Positions 35,120-45,267 of a DNA stretch of 64,000 nt are shown here, in pieces (within the stretch, counting starts at the first letter, position 1; the number at the start of each line of letters is the position of its first letter). A program made the translations under genes and the position numbers. The notes under the pieces were generated by a model. It had not been told where the DNA came from and ran no database searches. It saw nothing but the letters and a program-made list of their open reading frames with translations. Origin of the DNA: an uncultured Mucilaginibacter sp. (GTDB lineage: Bacteria > Bacteroidota > Bacteroidia > Sphingobacteriales > Sphingobacteriaceae); the NCBI GenBank assembly GCA_913775265.1, contig CAJYJH010000070.1:44385-108384 (forward strand). Reading direction: 5' to 3'.

Positions 35120-36187
35120 ATGAAACATAATTTCGGTGCCGGACCCGGCATTCTTCCTCATGAGGTTTTAAAGCAAGCAGCTGAGGCTGTAGTAAACTTT
35201 AACGGCATTGGCTTGTCCATTCTCGAAATTTCACATCGCTCGGCAGAGTTTGAGGCGGTTTTAGAGGAAGCGGTTAAATTAGTGAAAGAATTGCTGCAGG
35301 TACCTGAAGGCTACTCCGTATTGTTTTTACAAGGCGGTGCCAGCCAGCAGTTTGCTATGGTACCTTATAACCTGTTACCCGAAGGTGGCAAGGCTGCTTA
35401 CCTGGAAACAGGTGTATGGGCTAATAAAGCTGCCAAAGAAGCCAAATATTTTGGTAACGTTGAGGTGGTTGCAAGCTCTAAAGAAAGCAACTTTACTTAT
35501 ATCCCTAAGGATTACGAAATACCTGCTGATGCAGCTTATTTCCACATTACTTCTAATAATACCATTTACGGTACACAACTGCAGGAATTTAAGAAATCAC
35601 CTGTGCCGTTAGTGTCAGATATGTCATCAGACATTTTTAGCCGTCATATTAACGTTGAAGATTTTGGGTTGATTTATGCCGGTGCGCAAAAAAACATGGG
35701 CCCTGCCGGTGTAACGCTCGTAATTGTAAAAGACGAGATATTAGGCAAAGTTGACCGCAAGATACCTGCGATGTTTAATTACCAAACGCAGATTGAAGGT
35801 GGATCAATGTATAATACCCCGCCGGTATTTGCCATTTATGTATCTATGCTTACCCTACGTTGGTTGAAGGCTAAAGGTGGTGTTGCAGCCATTGAACAAG
35901 AAAATAGCACTAAAGCAGAGCAACTATATCGCGAAATTGAGCGTAACCCGTTATTTAAAGGCGTCAGCGCTCCGGAAGACCGTTCTAAAATGAATGTGTG
36001 TTTTGTGATGAATAACCCTGAGCATGAGAAACCTTTCTTGAAACTGTGTGACGAAAAAGGCATCGTGGGTATTAAAGGTCACCGTAGCGTAGGTGGTTTC
36101 AGGGCATCTATTTATAATGCATTGCCTATTACCAGCGTTCATGCCCTGATTGATGCCATGCAGGAATTTGCTGAAAAAAATAAATAA
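35120..36187 (+). CDS. serC: Phosphoserine aminotransferase
   Basis: A 355-residue PLP enzyme of serine synthesis (3-phosphohydroxypyruvate to phosphoserine). It begins [14 protein letters not shown], has the [15 protein letters not shown] segment and the PLP lysine in [13 protein letters not shown] (near 194), and ends with [14 protein letters not shown]. It lies 100 nt upstream of serA on the same strand, giving two of the three serine-pathway steps; serB is not in the window. Confidence 0.96.
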   Translation: MKHNFGAGPGILPHEVLKQAAEAVVNFNGIGLSILEISHRSAEFEAVLEEAVKLVKELLQVPEGYSVLFLQGGASQQFAMVPYNLLPEGGKAAYLETGVWANKAAKEAKYFGNVEVVASSKESNFTYIPKDYEIPADAAYFHITSNNTIYGTQLQEFKKSPVPLVSDMSSDIFSRHINVEDFGLIYAGAQKNMGPAGVTLVIVKDEILGKVDRKIPAMFNYQTQIEGGSMYNTPPVFAIYVSMLTLRWLKAKGGVAAIEQENSTKAEQLYREIERNPLFKGVSAPEDRSKMNVCFVMNNPEHEKPFLKLCDEKGIVGIKGHRSVGGFRASIYNALPITSVHALIDAMQEFAEKNK

Positions 36188-36287
36188 ACAGTCAGTTGTT
36201 TGGATGTGATCTAATGAGGTGTTTGCATTCCATTAAGTCATATCCAAAACTGTTAAATTCTATCCGTACTAACTTTATACACTAATT

Positions 36288-37244
36288 ATGTTTAAACTAC
36301 TTGCTAATGATGGTATTGACCCGGTAGGTAAGCAAATGCTTGAAGAAGCCGGATTTATTGTTGATACTACGCACATACCCCAAGATGAGCTGCCTGTAAA
36401 ACTGCAGGCTTATGACGCCATCACTGTTCGGAGTGCTACTAAAGTGCGTAAAGCATTAATAGACGAATGCCCTGATTTGAAGTTGATTGGCCGCGGTGGT
36501 GTAGGTGTTGATAACATCGATGTAGAATACGCTTTAGAAAAAGGCGTTGCTGTACACAACACACCTGCAGCTTCATCTGCTTCGGTAGGTGAATTGGTTT
36601 TTGCACACTTATTTACCGGTGTTAGATTTTTGCAAGACGCTAATCGCAAAATGCCGGTTGAAGGCGCTACTAAATTTAACGATTTAAAAAAGGCCTACGC
36701 TAAAGGAATAGAGCTGAGAGGTAAAACCATTGGTATATTGGGTTTTGGCCGTATAGGTCGCGAAACTGCCAAAATAGCTTACGGTTTAGGTATGGACGTA
36801 TTGGCATTTGACGTACATCCATCAGTAACCGAATTGGAGTTGGAATTGGGTGGCGGCATTAAGGTGAATGTTCCGGTAAAATACGCTGACAAAAACGAAG
36901 TGATTTCACAAAGTGATTTCATCTCTTTGCACGTTCCTTTCAGTCCTGAACCTGTTATTGGGGCCGCCGAATTTAAGATGATGAAAAAGGGTGCCGGTTT
37001 GGTAAACTGCTCCCGTGGTGGAACGGTTGACGAGGACGCTCTGCTGGAAGCACTAAACAGCGGACAGCTGGCTTTTGCCGGTTTAGACGTTTTTGATAAC
37101 GAACCAACCCCACGTACTGACCTGTTGCAACATCCTAAAATCTCTTTAACTCCTCACATTGGTGCGTCTACCAACGAGGCGCAGGAGAGAATCGGGGTGG
37201 AATTAGCTACACTGATCATTAATCACTTCAAAAGCTTAGCTTAA
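36288..37244 (+). CDS. serA: D-3-phosphoglycerate dehydrogenase type D-2-hydroxyacid dehydrogenase
   Basis: A 318-residue NAD-dependent dehydrogenase. Seen are [15 protein letters not shown], the Rossmann loop [20 protein letters not shown] (near 146), the catalytic Arg/Glu/His positions in [17 protein letters not shown] and TPHIGAST. It is the short form with no C-terminal ACT domain, so serine feedback through ACT is not expected. Position next to serC supports the phosphoglycerate role over other 2-hydroxyacids. A very strong terminator follows. Confidence 0.9.
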   Translation: MFKLLANDGIDPVGKQMLEEAGFIVDTTHIPQDELPVKLQAYDAITVRSATKVRKALIDECPDLKLIGRGGVGVDNIDVEYALEKGVAVHNTPAASSASVGELVFAHLFTGVRFLQDANRKMPVEGATKFNDLKKAYAKGIELRGKTIGILGFGRIGRETAKIAYGLGMDVLAFDVHPSVTELELELGGGIKVNVPVKYADKNEVISQSDFISLHVPFSPEPVIGAAEFKMMKKGAGLVNCSRGGTVDEDALLEALNSGQLAFAGLDVFDNEPTPRTDLLQHPKISLTPHIGASTNEAQERIGVELATLIINHFKSLA

Positions 37245-37286
37245 ACAAAAATGGCCTGTCTAAAAAAGACAGGCCATTTTTGTTTA
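37242..37286 (+). terminator. Strong terminator after serA
   Basis: A 20-bp perfect stem (arms 37242-37261 and 37267-37286, core ATGGCCTGTCT) with an aaaaa loop; its 5' arm overlaps the serA stop codon. Confidence 0.93.
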
Positions 37287-37352
37287 ATATCATCTTTGAT
37301 TAAAATTAAGGCTGATTATTTGCGAGCTGATTTTTAAGACTAAATGAATAGG

Positions 37353-38744
37353 CTACAACTGATAAGTCACACCTTTTTCGGGCATGGTTACCTGGTAGTC
37401 GTCTTGCGTTAACGCATCAGCCATGGCTTGCATACTTTCTGTTTCGCCGTGTACAAGGAATACCTGCTTCAACTTATCCGGAGTTTGCTGTTTTACAGTG
37501 TTAACCAAGTCATTATGGTCACCGTGCGCACTAAATAAATCTGTTTTTTTAATAGTGGCATACACTGCAAGTTCGCGATCCTTAATATGTACTATGGGGT
37601 CGCCACGCAATAAACGATAACCCAAGGTGCCTTTGGCACAATAGCCTATAAAAAGAATAGTGCAGTAATAGTTCTGAATGTTGTAGTATAAATGATCTTG
37701 TATACGTCCACCCTCAAGCATCCCTGCTGATGAGATAATAATACAAGGCTCAAAGTAATTTGAAATCTGTTTACTGTCTTTCAGATTTTCAACATAGGTT
37801 AAGTTATCAAACTCAAATTCGTCGCCGCGATGACGATAAAACTCCTGTGCCTCTTCATTTAATAAAGCGTGATGTTTGCGAAACACTTGAGTTGACACGG
37901 CGGCAAGCGGGCTATCAACAAATACCTTGACCGGAGGTAATAAGCCGTTGCTGAATATTTTATTGAGCGAATATACCAGTGCTTGTGTACGGCCGATGCT
38001 AAACGCAGGGATAATCAGGCGACCGGATTCTTTAATGCAAGCCTTATCAATTGTTTCAATCAATACTTCTTCAATCGTTTGCCCTTGAGTATGATAACGA
38101 CCGCCATAGGTAGACTCTGATACCAGGTAATCTACGGGAGGCAATGGTTGCGGGTCGTTAAGTACCGGATAGTTTTTGCGGCCAATATCGCCGGTAAAGG
38201 CAATGTTTTTTTCCTGTCCGTTGTCATTAATCTTTAAAACAGCAGCAGCAGCTCCTAATAAATGACCCACAGGCACAAAAGTTAACTCAATGTCGCCGTT
38301 GAGCCTGAATGGTTTGTTGAAGCCAATGGTCACCATGCGTTCGACCGTGTCCATCACGTGTTTTTGCAGGTATAAAGGCTGACGGCTCTGGTGCGATTTG
38401 CCCCGGCCGTGTTTACGGCTTTTGTGTTGCTTATTTAAAAATATACTTACCGAGTCCATGAGCAACAGCTCAGCTAATTCGGCGGTAGGAGGGGTACACA
38501 AAATCTGTCCGTCAAACCCCATACGAATTAGTGTAGGCAAATTACCCGAGTGATCGATGTGCGCGTGAGTTAGTATAACTACATCAATAGTAGCCGGGTT
38601 AAACGGAAAATCTTCGTTGGCTTGTACATTGCGGTCTTTTTCATAATCAAGGCCGCAATCAATCAGTATTTTATATTGGTTAACTTCCAGCAAATGCATG
38701 CTTCCGGTAACCTGCCGGGCTGCCCCGTGTATAGTTAAATTCAT
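37353..38744 (-). CDS. MBL-fold/beta-CASP RNA-processing exonuclease-like protein
   Basis: A 463-residue protein with a metallo-beta-lactamase domain (LTHAHIDHSGNLP, near 57-69; FTGDIGR), an inserted beta-CASP domain (about 195-340; IIPAFSIGRTQALVYSL and IISSAGMLEGGRIQDH) and a C-terminal return with SAHGDHNDL and VHGE. Proteins of this class cut or trim RNA (CPSF73/RNase J relatives). The fixed zinc motif suggests activity. It is cytoplasmic and monocistronic. Confidence 0.9.
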   Translation of the reverse strand: MNLTIHGAARQVTGSMHLLEVNQYKILIDCGLDYEKDRNVQANEDFPFNPATIDVVILTHAHIDHSGNLPTLIRMGFDGQILCTPPTAELAELLLMDSVSIFLNKQHKSRKHGRGKSHQSRQPLYLQKHVMDTVERMVTIGFNKPFRLNGDIELTFVPVGHLLGAAAAVLKINDNGQEKNIAFTGDIGRKNYPVLNDPQPLPPVDYLVSESTYGGRYHTQGQTIEEVLIETIDKACIKESGRLIIPAFSIGRTQALVYSLNKIFSNGLLPPVKVFVDSPLAAVSTQVFRKHHALLNEEAQEFYRHRGDEFEFDNLTYVENLKDSKQISNYFEPCIIISSAGMLEGGRIQDHLYYNIQNYYCTILFIGYCAKGTLGYRLLRGDPIVHIKDRELAVYATIKKTDLFSAHGDHNDLVNTVKQQTPDKLKQVFLVHGETESMQAMADALTQDDYQVTMPEKGVTYQL

Positions 38745-38864
38745 TCTTATCCTTTGGTTCAGTTGTCTATTGGTTCAAATGATTAATTGGTCTTTTGGTT
38801 TGCATCAAAGCAATACATCTCTATAGCTCAATACTCAAAACCATTAACCTGCTAAACCAATAAA

Positions 38865-40700
38865 TCAGGTTTGGGCACTGGTGTCAAACTGTAATTGACT
38901 CAGGTAGCGGTATAAACCTTCTTCGCGCCCTATAAGTTCATCATGAGTACCGCTTTCAATAATCCGGCCTTTTTCGAGTACTACAATCTTATCAGCCTCA
39001 CGAATAGTTGATAAACGGTGTGCGATGATGATTGAAGTACGGCCTTTCATCAGTTCCTCTAAAGCTTCCTGTACCAGGCGTTCTGATTCAGAATCCAATG
39101 ATGAGGTTGCTTCATCTAATATCAAAATAGACGGGTTTTTTAATAATGCCCGCGCAATAGCAATGCGTTGCCTTTGTCCGCCCGATAATTTAACGCCGCG
39201 TTCGCCTACAATGGTATCATAACCTTCAGGGAAACCGATTATAAACTGATGGGCATTGGCTCTTTTGGCCGCCTGCATAATCTCTTCTTCGGTAGCATTA
39301 CGCTTCCCATAAGCAATATTCTCGCGTATGCTGCCGCCAAATAGCAGTACATCCTGAGGTACAATGGCTACCTGGTTACGGATGTCGGTAAGTGCATAAC
39401 TGTCGGCAGGTTGACCATCAAACAGCATCGAGCCGCTTTGCGGATGATAAAATTGCAGAATCAATGCTGCCATGGTTGATTTGCCCGAACCGCTCGGCCC
39501 AACAATAGCTACTTTTTGGCCGGCCTGAGCATCTAACGAAACATCTTTCAGTACCTCAATTTCCGGGCGGGATGGGTAATGAAAATCCACATGATTAAAG
39601 GTGAGGTTACCTTGAATGTGCTGTTTAATCACATTATCGCTTTCGCGAATAGATATCGGCTCGCCTTGCTCTGCTAAAATCTCCAATACACGTTCGCTGG
39701 CACCAATAGCTTTTTGGATGTTAGCATACAAATCAGGGAAACTACCCATGGCTGCACCCACAAAGATAGAATACATGATAAAAGTTGTTAGGTCGCCGGT
39801 GTGCATTTCGCCGCGGCTCACCAAAACCGAACCGTACCAGATCACACCCACAAACGTCCCGAACATGCAAAACACTATAAAAGAAGCAAAGATGCCACGG
39901 AACTTAGCCCCCTTCACGGCTATACTTACCACATCGCGCAGGTTACGGTCATAGCGACCGGCCTCGAAAGCTTCATTCACAAAGGCCTTTACGTTGGCGA
40001 TGCCCTGCAGCGTTTCTTCAACGATAGTGTTTGATTCCGCCAATTTATCTTGCGCTTGGCGCGATAGCTTACGGATAAAGCGACCAAAAACTACGGCAAA
40101 GGCGATCAACACAGGTAGTACAGCTAATACAGCCAGCGTTAATTTGATAGATACAACGACCAGTAAAGTAATGCCGCCAATCATCAACACCAACTGCCTG
40201 ATTACTTCGGCAAAAGTGGTGGTTAGGGTATCCTGTATTTGCGATAAGTCGGCCGATATACGGCTATTGAGTTCGCCCACCCGTCGGTTGGCAAAAAAGT
40301 TCATGGGTAGCGTAACCAGCTTAAAATAGGTATCGCGGCGGATATCGGCCAACGATTTTTCGGCTACCTGCACAAACCATACTACCCTGAAAAAAGAAAC
40401 CACGGCCTGACCGGCTAACAACAAAAAGCCGGTTATAGCAATAGCGTTGAGGGTAGGCGGTAAAAATTTGTACTTGTAATTACCTTGAGCAGCATCAATT
40501 AAAGCACCCAGTATGGCCGGGAAAACTAATGCCACTAAACTGGATACAAATAAAAAAAGTAAACCGGCTATAAACTTGCCTTTGTAAGGCTTAAGGTAAC
40601 TCAATAGCTTGCTTACGTTTTGCAGGCTTTGTTTATTTATCTTAGCTTTAGGTAGTTCTTTCTCTGATGCGTTCCCACTATTCAGTCGTGCTCGTGCCAT
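38865..40700 (-). CDS. ABC exporter, fused permease and ATPase (MsbA-like)
   Basis: A 611-residue half-transporter. The N-terminal transmembrane domain has six helices (about 38-330), followed by an ATPase with Walker A GPSGSGKST (near 403), signature LSGGQRQRIAIARALL (near 505), Walker B ILILDEATSSLD and switch IIAHRLST. It probably works as a homodimer that flips lipids or exports amphiphiles. Unlike the ABC protein at 3705, it retains the full ATPase. It is monocistronic. Confidence 0.92.
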   Translation of the reverse strand: MARARLNSGNASEKELPKAKINKQSLQNVSKLLSYLKPYKGKFIAGLLFLFVSSLVALVFPAILGALIDAAQGNYKYKFLPPTLNAIAITGFLLLAGQAVVSFFRVVWFVQVAEKSLADIRRDTYFKLVTLPMNFFANRRVGELNSRISADLSQIQDTLTTTFAEVIRQLVLMIGGITLLVVVSIKLTLAVLAVLPVLIAFAVVFGRFIRKLSRQAQDKLAESNTIVEETLQGIANVKAFVNEAFEAGRYDRNLRDVVSIAVKGAKFRGIFASFIVFCMFGTFVGVIWYGSVLVSRGEMHTGDLTTFIMYSIFVGAAMGSFPDLYANIQKAIGASERVLEILAEQGEPISIRESDNVIKQHIQGNLTFNHVDFHYPSRPEIEVLKDVSLDAQAGQKVAIVGPSGSGKSTMAALILQFYHPQSGSMLFDGQPADSYALTDIRNQVAIVPQDVLLFGGSIRENIAYGKRNATEEEIMQAAKRANAHQFIIGFPEGYDTIVGERGVKLSGGQRQRIAIARALLKNPSILILDEATSSLDSESERLVQEALEELMKGRTSIIIAHRLSTIREADKIVVLEKGRIIESGTHDELIGREEGLYRYLSQLQFDTSAQT

Positions 40701-40884
40701 AAACGTTTTAGTTCCTCAACAATTTAATGGGTAAAATTAAGATTTATGCCCGGCTTAAGCGTTGTACAACTGTAAAATTATAGCTGAGTCATTCATTGGC
40801 TCAGTAGTGCATTGACAAGGGAAGACATCACGAAGCCAGCCTTTTTAATAAAGCGTGAGGCCAATCACTGTAATCAGAAAATGC

Positions 40885-41661
40885 TTACTGAAAATCAATA
40901 ATCACGCTGTCGCCTAAATTGAGGCCTAACAAGCCGCTGGCGTTGCCTTTGTTGATGGCAATTTCAAGGTGGTCACTGATGCCAAAAAGGCACAATTTTT
41001 CGCCTTCAGGCACTTCGTTGTAATGCCAGCTCAGGTGGGTAATGGTTTCGTTGCGTTTGAAGTACAGAATGAAGCGACGCCCCTGTTGTACCCGGTTAAA
41101 AAAGTCTTTGGTAATGTTGGTGATGACGTTTTGGAACGAGTCGATGTAAATCACCATACCTCGTATCTGGTTGCGCTCAACAGCAGGTTGCAACAGCATT
41201 CGTTTTTCAATGCCCGCTACCGGTTCTCCGATCTCCTCCAGCAAGCCACCGTTGGCCAAATGACAAGCTGCTTTTACAAAAATATCCGACAGCGGAAAAT
41301 GCAGGAATTTCAAATCCTGCATGATGTTGATTTCCATGATGGCTTCCGGCTCTTCGTCAAATATCAGTGAAAAAATGCCATTATCAGCCCCCACAAAGAA
41401 GTGCTTTCGGTACCTAATGGCTAAAAACTTGTTCTCGTCGCTGTATACCGTATCGATGCCAATCAAGTGTACGGTTTCTTCCGGAAAGTAATAAAAGCTG
41501 TTTTTTAAGATGAAGGCTGCCTGTTGTATATTGAAGGCTGCTACCGAATGGGTAATGTCAACAATATTAACCGTGGGCAATACCCTCAGGATGCTGCCTT
41601 TCAGCACCGCCTGGTAGATATCTTTATCACCCAAATCAGTTGTTAAAGTTAATATTGCCAT
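40885..41661 (-). CDS. SAM hydroxide adenosyltransferase (DUF62 family)
   Basis: A 258-residue protein that starts TLTTDLGDKDIYQAVLKG and carries the family blocks VDITHSVAAFNIQQAAF, HLIGIDTVYSDENKFLAI and FVGADNGIFSLI. These enzymes split S-adenosylmethionine with water to adenosine and methionine; related proteins halogenate SAM. The biological role in bacteria is unclear. It is divergent from phoH with about 100 nt between the starts. Confidence 0.9.
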   Translation of the reverse strand: MAILTLTTDLGDKDIYQAVLKGSILRVLPTVNIVDITHSVAAFNIQQAAFILKNSFYYFPEETVHLIGIDTVYSDENKFLAIRYRKHFFVGADNGIFSLIFDEEPEAIMEINIMQDLKFLHFPLSDIFVKAACHLANGGLLEEIGEPVAGIEKRMLLQPAVERNQIRGMVIYIDSFQNVITNITKDFFNRVQQGRRFILYFKRNETITHLSWHYNEVPEGEKLCLFGISDHLEIAINKGNASGLLGLNLGDSVIIDFQ

Positions 41662-41762
41662 TCTTAATTAAATATTTATTACTAATCTTGTAAAAAGCAT
41701 CAGCGGGTGCAAATATCCAAAAATTTAACCATAACGAATCAGCAACTCAAAATCATTTTCTG

Positions 41763-42725
41763 TTGAACGAACTTAAAATATCAATTGAACATATCAACCC
41801 TGCTGTTTTGTGGGGACCTAATAATGATCATTTTGAGATCATTAAGAAGCAATATCCTAAGCTCAAAATAGTAGCCAGGGGCAGTGAAGTAAAAGTGTTG
41901 GGTGATGAGCAGGAACTTGCTTTTTTTAACGAAAAGTTCGGTTACCTGGTGCAGCACGTTGAAAAACATGACACCTTAAGCACCACAGACCTGGAACGGA
42001 TTTTGGGCGCCAAGCATATTGAAAGTAAACCGGTCGATCAGCAAAACGAAAAGCCCGGCAGTACCGGCGAGGTAATTGTATTTGGCCACAACGGTGTAAT
42101 GGTAAAGGCGCGTACCGCCAACCAGCGCCGCATGGTAGACAGCATTACTAAAAGCGACATTATGTTTGCCATTGGCCCTGCAGGTACCGGTAAAACTTAT
42201 ACTGCAGTAGCTTTAGCAGTTAGAGCGTTAAAAAACAAAGAGATCAAACGTATTATTTTAACCCGTCCGGCGGTGGAAGCAGGGGAGAACCTTGGCTTTT
42301 TACCCGGCGATTTAAAAGAAAAGATCGATCCTTACCTGCGCCCGTTGTACGATGCGCTGGATGATATGATTCCGCCAGAAAAGTTAAAGACTTATCTGGA
42401 GAACCGTACCATAGAGGTTGCACCGCTGGCTTTTATGCGTGGCCGTACGTTGGATAACTGCTTTGTAATATTGGATGAGGCGCAAAACGCCACCGATATG
42501 CAGTTGAAAATGTTTTTAACCCGTATGGGGCCAACTGCCAAATTTATTGTAACCGGCGACGTAACGCAGATTGACTTACCTAAAAAACAACAATCGGGTT
42601 TGCATACCGCTTTACGTATCCTGACTGATATTAAAGGCATCGAAATTATTTACCTGAGCGGTGAAGACGTGGTGCGTCACAAGTTGGTAAAACGAATTTT
42701 AGAGGCTTACGGAGATATACAGTAA
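41763..42725 (+). CDS. PhoH-like ATPase (TTG start)
   Basis: A 320-residue protein with Walker A GPAGTGKTYTA (near 138), ILTRPAVEAGENLGFLPGDL, Walker B FVILDEAQNAT (near 237) and a C-terminal VVRHKLVKRILEAY, all typical of PhoH. Function is probably RNA-linked but unproven. The start is TTG 41763: an in-frame TAA lies 11 codons upstream with no ATG between, and the first residues (NELKISIEHINPAVLWG) match the usual N-terminus of Bacteroidota PhoH proteins. Confidence 0.92.
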   Translation: MNELKISIEHINPAVLWGPNNDHFEIIKKQYPKLKIVARGSEVKVLGDEQELAFFNEKFGYLVQHVEKHDTLSTTDLERILGAKHIESKPVDQQNEKPGSTGEVIVFGHNGVMVKARTANQRRMVDSITKSDIMFAIGPAGTGKTYTAVALAVRALKNKEIKRIILTRPAVEAGENLGFLPGDLKEKIDPYLRPLYDALDDMIPPEKLKTYLENRTIEVAPLAFMRGRTLDNCFVILDEAQNATDMQLKMFLTRMGPTAKFIVTGDVTQIDLPKKQQSGLHTALRILTDIKGIEIIYLSGEDVVRHKLVKRILEAYGDIQ

Positions 42726-42738
42726 GTTAGAATAAAGA

Positions 42739-42791
42739 GTAAAGAATCAGGAGTCAGGAATGTCGCATCAAGTGTTTAATTCCTGATTTCT
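42739..42791 (+). terminator. Possible terminator after phoH
   Basis: AATCAGGA ... TCCTGATT, an 8-bp stem with a loop of more than 30 nt, is followed by a T-rich stretch interrupted by C and G. Weak. Confidence 0.35.
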
Positions 42792-42811
42792 TGTTTTTAC
42801 ACTATACTTTA

Positions 42812-42819
42812 TACATTTG
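42812..42819 (+). promoter_or_regulatory. -7 box of purC
   Basis: TACATTTG matches TAnnTTTG with CTTG about 18 nt upstream. A transcription start near 42825 rules out the upstream TTG at 42817 as the purC start. Confidence 0.6.
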
Positions 42820-42858
42820 GCATCTGTAATTATTATTCTTAAATCTCTACTCCAATCC

Positions 42859-43803
42859 ATGCAGGCAATTAACCAAACGCAATTTCAATTCCCGGGACAA
42901 ACGGCTTACTACAAAGGCAAGGTGCGCGATGTGTATACCATCAATAACCAACATCTGGTAATGATTGTTACAGATCGCATATCGGCATTTGATGTGGTAC
43001 TTCCGGAGGCAATCCCTTACAAAGGGCAGGTGCTGAACCAAATTGCGGCCCATTTTTTAGAAGCTACCAGCGACATTGTACCTAATTGGGTGGTAAGCGT
43101 ACCCGATCCGAGTGTTACCATTGGTAAGATGTGCGAGCCATTTAAAGTAGAGATGGTTATAAGGGGTTACCTGGCCGGGCATGCTTGGCGCGAATATAGC
43201 GCTGGCAAACGTCAGGTTTGCGGTGTAAGCCTGCCTGAGGGTTTGAAAGAAAACGATAAACTGCCAGAGCCTATCATTACGCCAACTACCAAAGCGGCTG
43301 TAGGCCATGACGAAGATATTTCTAAGGAAGATATTTTGGCTAAAGGCATTGTTTCGGCAGCGGATTATGAGCAATTAGAGCAGTACACCAAAGCCCTGTT
43401 TGCCCGTGGTACCGAAATTGCTGCTCAGCGCGGACTGATTTTAGTAGATACCAAGTATGAGTTTGGCAAAGCCGATGGTACTATTTACTTAATTGACGAA
43501 ATACATACACCCGATTCTTCGCGCTACTTTTACAGTGAGGGATACCAGGAGCGACAGCAAAATAACGAACCGCAAAAGCAGCTATCCAAAGAGTTTGTGC
43601 GTAAGTGGTTAATTGAAAATGGCTTTCAGGGTAAAGATGGCCAAACGGTGCCGGAAATGACACCTGAGATAGTGAAATCTATATCTGATCGATACATCGA
43701 GTTGTTTGAGCAGATTACAGGTAAGCCTTTTGTAAAATCAGATAATCAAAATGTGCTTGTCCGTGTAGAAAATGCGGTTAAACATGCATTAGAAGGATTG
43801 TAA
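42859..43803 (+). CDS. purC: Phosphoribosylaminoimidazole-succinocarboxamide synthase
   Basis: A 314-residue ATP-dependent SAICAR synthase of purine synthesis. Signatures are [54 protein letters not shown] and [13 protein letters not shown], followed by [15 protein letters not shown]. The ATG at 42859 fits the family start and the promoter at 42812. It is the long bacterial/yeast-like form with a C-terminal extension containing [15 protein letters not shown]. Confidence 0.96.
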   Translation: MQAINQTQFQFPGQTAYYKGKVRDVYTINNQHLVMIVTDRISAFDVVLPEAIPYKGQVLNQIAAHFLEATSDIVPNWVVSVPDPSVTIGKMCEPFKVEMVIRGYLAGHAWREYSAGKRQVCGVSLPEGLKENDKLPEPIITPTTKAAVGHDEDISKEDILAKGIVSAADYEQLEQYTKALFARGTEIAAQRGLILVDTKYEFGKADGTIYLIDEIHTPDSSRYFYSEGYQERQQNNEPQKQLSKEFVRKWLIENGFQGKDGQTVPEMTPEIVKSISDRYIELFEQITGKPFVKSDNQNVLVRVENAVKHALEGL

Positions 43804-43855
43804 TTTTATTTATACGAGAATAAATTTATATCTTAGCCTCATAATTATTTCTAAC

Positions 43856-44233
43856 ATGAAATTCTCTGTTGATAAGCATGAAAAGTATGTTTTGATCAAA
43901 CTAAACGAATCAAAGCTCAATTCATTAATTACACCTCAATTAAAGTCTGAGCTGATTCTGATCAATACAGAAGGTCAGCGTAATATAATACTGGATTTGT
44001 GCCAGGTGAAGTTTGCTGACTCATCAGGTTTAAGCAGTTTATTGGTAGGTCATCGTTTGTGTAAAAATGCAGAAGGTAGTTTTATCTTAACTTGCTTAAA
44101 TGATGCGGTTGCCCGCTTAATCAACATCTCTCAGTTAGACAATGTATTAACCATTGTTCCGACCGTTGAAGAGGCTATTGACCATGTTTTCATGGAAGAA
44201 ATAGAAAAAGAGCTGAAGAGAGAAGCAAAATAA
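43856..44233 (+). CDS. STAS-domain protein (anti-sigma factor antagonist type)
   Basis: A 125-residue single STAS domain plus a charged C-terminal helix. The loop FADSSGLSSLLVG (53-65) carries the Ser that is phosphorylated in SpoIIAA/RsbV proteins. No kinase or sigma factor gene is adjacent. It starts 52 nt after purC and ends 22 nt before the RNase Z ATG, so it is probably in an operon with that gene. The partner is unknown. Confidence 0.85.
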   Translation: MKFSVDKHEKYVLIKLNESKLNSLITPQLKSELILINTEGQRNIILDLCQVKFADSSGLSSLLVGHRLCKNAEGSFILTCLNDAVARLINISQLDNVLTIVPTVEEAIDHVFMEEIEKELKREAK

Positions 44234-44255
44234 GCCTTACGTGTGTTTACCCGTT

Positions 44256-45182
44256 ATGAAATTTGAGGTAACCATACTTGGCAGCAGTTCAGCAACACCC
44301 ATATTTAACAGAAATCCTACGGCACAGGTGCTCAATATCAACGAGCGCCTGTACCTCATAGACTGCGGCGAGGCTACCCAGCTTCAAATGCTGCGCTTTG
44401 AGGTGAAATCCAGCAAAATAGATCATATTTTTATTAGCCATTTGCACGGCGACCACTATTTAGGTTTGGTGGGCTTACTATCGTCTATGCATTTAAACGG
44501 ACGTGTTAAGCCGCTTAAACTGTTTGGGCCAGCCCCGCTTAGAGAAATTATAGATGTACAATTTAAGTACTCTGAAACTACGCTGAATTATAATATCGAC
44601 TTTGTGCCAACCAATCCGGCAACACCCGAAGTTATTTTGGACAATCAGGACGTTACTGTAGAAACTATCCCGTTAGACCATCGTATACCTACTACAGGAT
44701 TCCTGTTCAAACAGAAAAAACGCCTTCGCAAAATTATAAAAGCCAAAGCTGAAGCATTAGGCATTCCGGTTGAGCATTATCCGCTGTTAAAAAAAGGAGC
44801 GCCGTTTACGGCGGCTGACGGACGGGTCTACAAAAACGAGGAACTGACCGTTGATCCTGAGAGGCCAAAATGTTATGCCTTTTGCTCAGATACCATTTAC
44901 AACGAACGCTACTTTGACCAGATCAGAAATGTAGATTTGTTGTATCACGAATCCACCTTCTTACATAATATGCTCGATAGAGCCAATAAAACTTTTCATA
45001 CCACAGCATGGCAAGCAGGACAAGTCGCATTACAAACAAATGCAAAAGCTTTGCTCATTGGCCATTTTTCTGCACGTTACAAAAGCTTACACGAATTGTT
45101 GGATGAAGCCAGCAGCGTGTTTCCCAAAACGGAATTGGCTATTGAGGGCAATGTTTATCCGGTTGGTGACGACATGGCTTAG
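44256..45182 (+). CDS. rnz: Ribonuclease Z
   Basis: A 308-residue tRNA 3'-processing endonuclease of the MBL fold. Seen are TILGSSSATPIFNRNPTAQ, the metal motif SHLHGDHYLGL (near 62), the exosite-like long insert after FKQKKRLRK, and AFCSDTIYNERY with the later HESTF and HTTAWQAG. ATG 44256 is preferred over GTG 44241 because the family starts directly with the first strand (MKFEVTILG). Confidence 0.95.
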   Translation: MKFEVTILGSSSATPIFNRNPTAQVLNINERLYLIDCGEATQLQMLRFEVKSSKIDHIFISHLHGDHYLGLVGLLSSMHLNGRVKPLKLFGPAPLREIIDVQFKYSETTLNYNIDFVPTNPATPEVILDNQDVTVETIPLDHRIPTTGFLFKQKKRLRKIIKAKAEALGIPVEHYPLLKKGAPFTAADGRVYKNEELTVDPERPKCYAFCSDTIYNERYFDQIRNVDLLYHESTFLHNMLDRANKTFHTTAWQAGQVALQTNAKALLIGHFSARYKSLHELLDEASSVFPKTELAIEGNVYPVGDDMA

Positions 45183-45212
45183 CAAACAAATATACTAGAG
45201 AGATATAAAAGT

Positions 45213-45247
45213 AAAAGGGTTGATATGTTATTCATATCAACCCTTTT
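45213..45247. terminator. Bidirectional terminator between rnz and the MCE gene
   Basis: AAAAGGGTTGATATG-ttatt-CATATCAACCCTTTT forms a 15-bp perfect stem between convergent genes. Confidence 0.92.
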
Positions 45248-45267
45248 ATTTGGTGTTATAAATAAGT

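Noticed and set aside
38750..38800. Short repeated words TTGGTT/TTGGTTCA upstream of the beta-CASP gene
   Set aside because: Copies are too short and irregular to support a functional repeat array.
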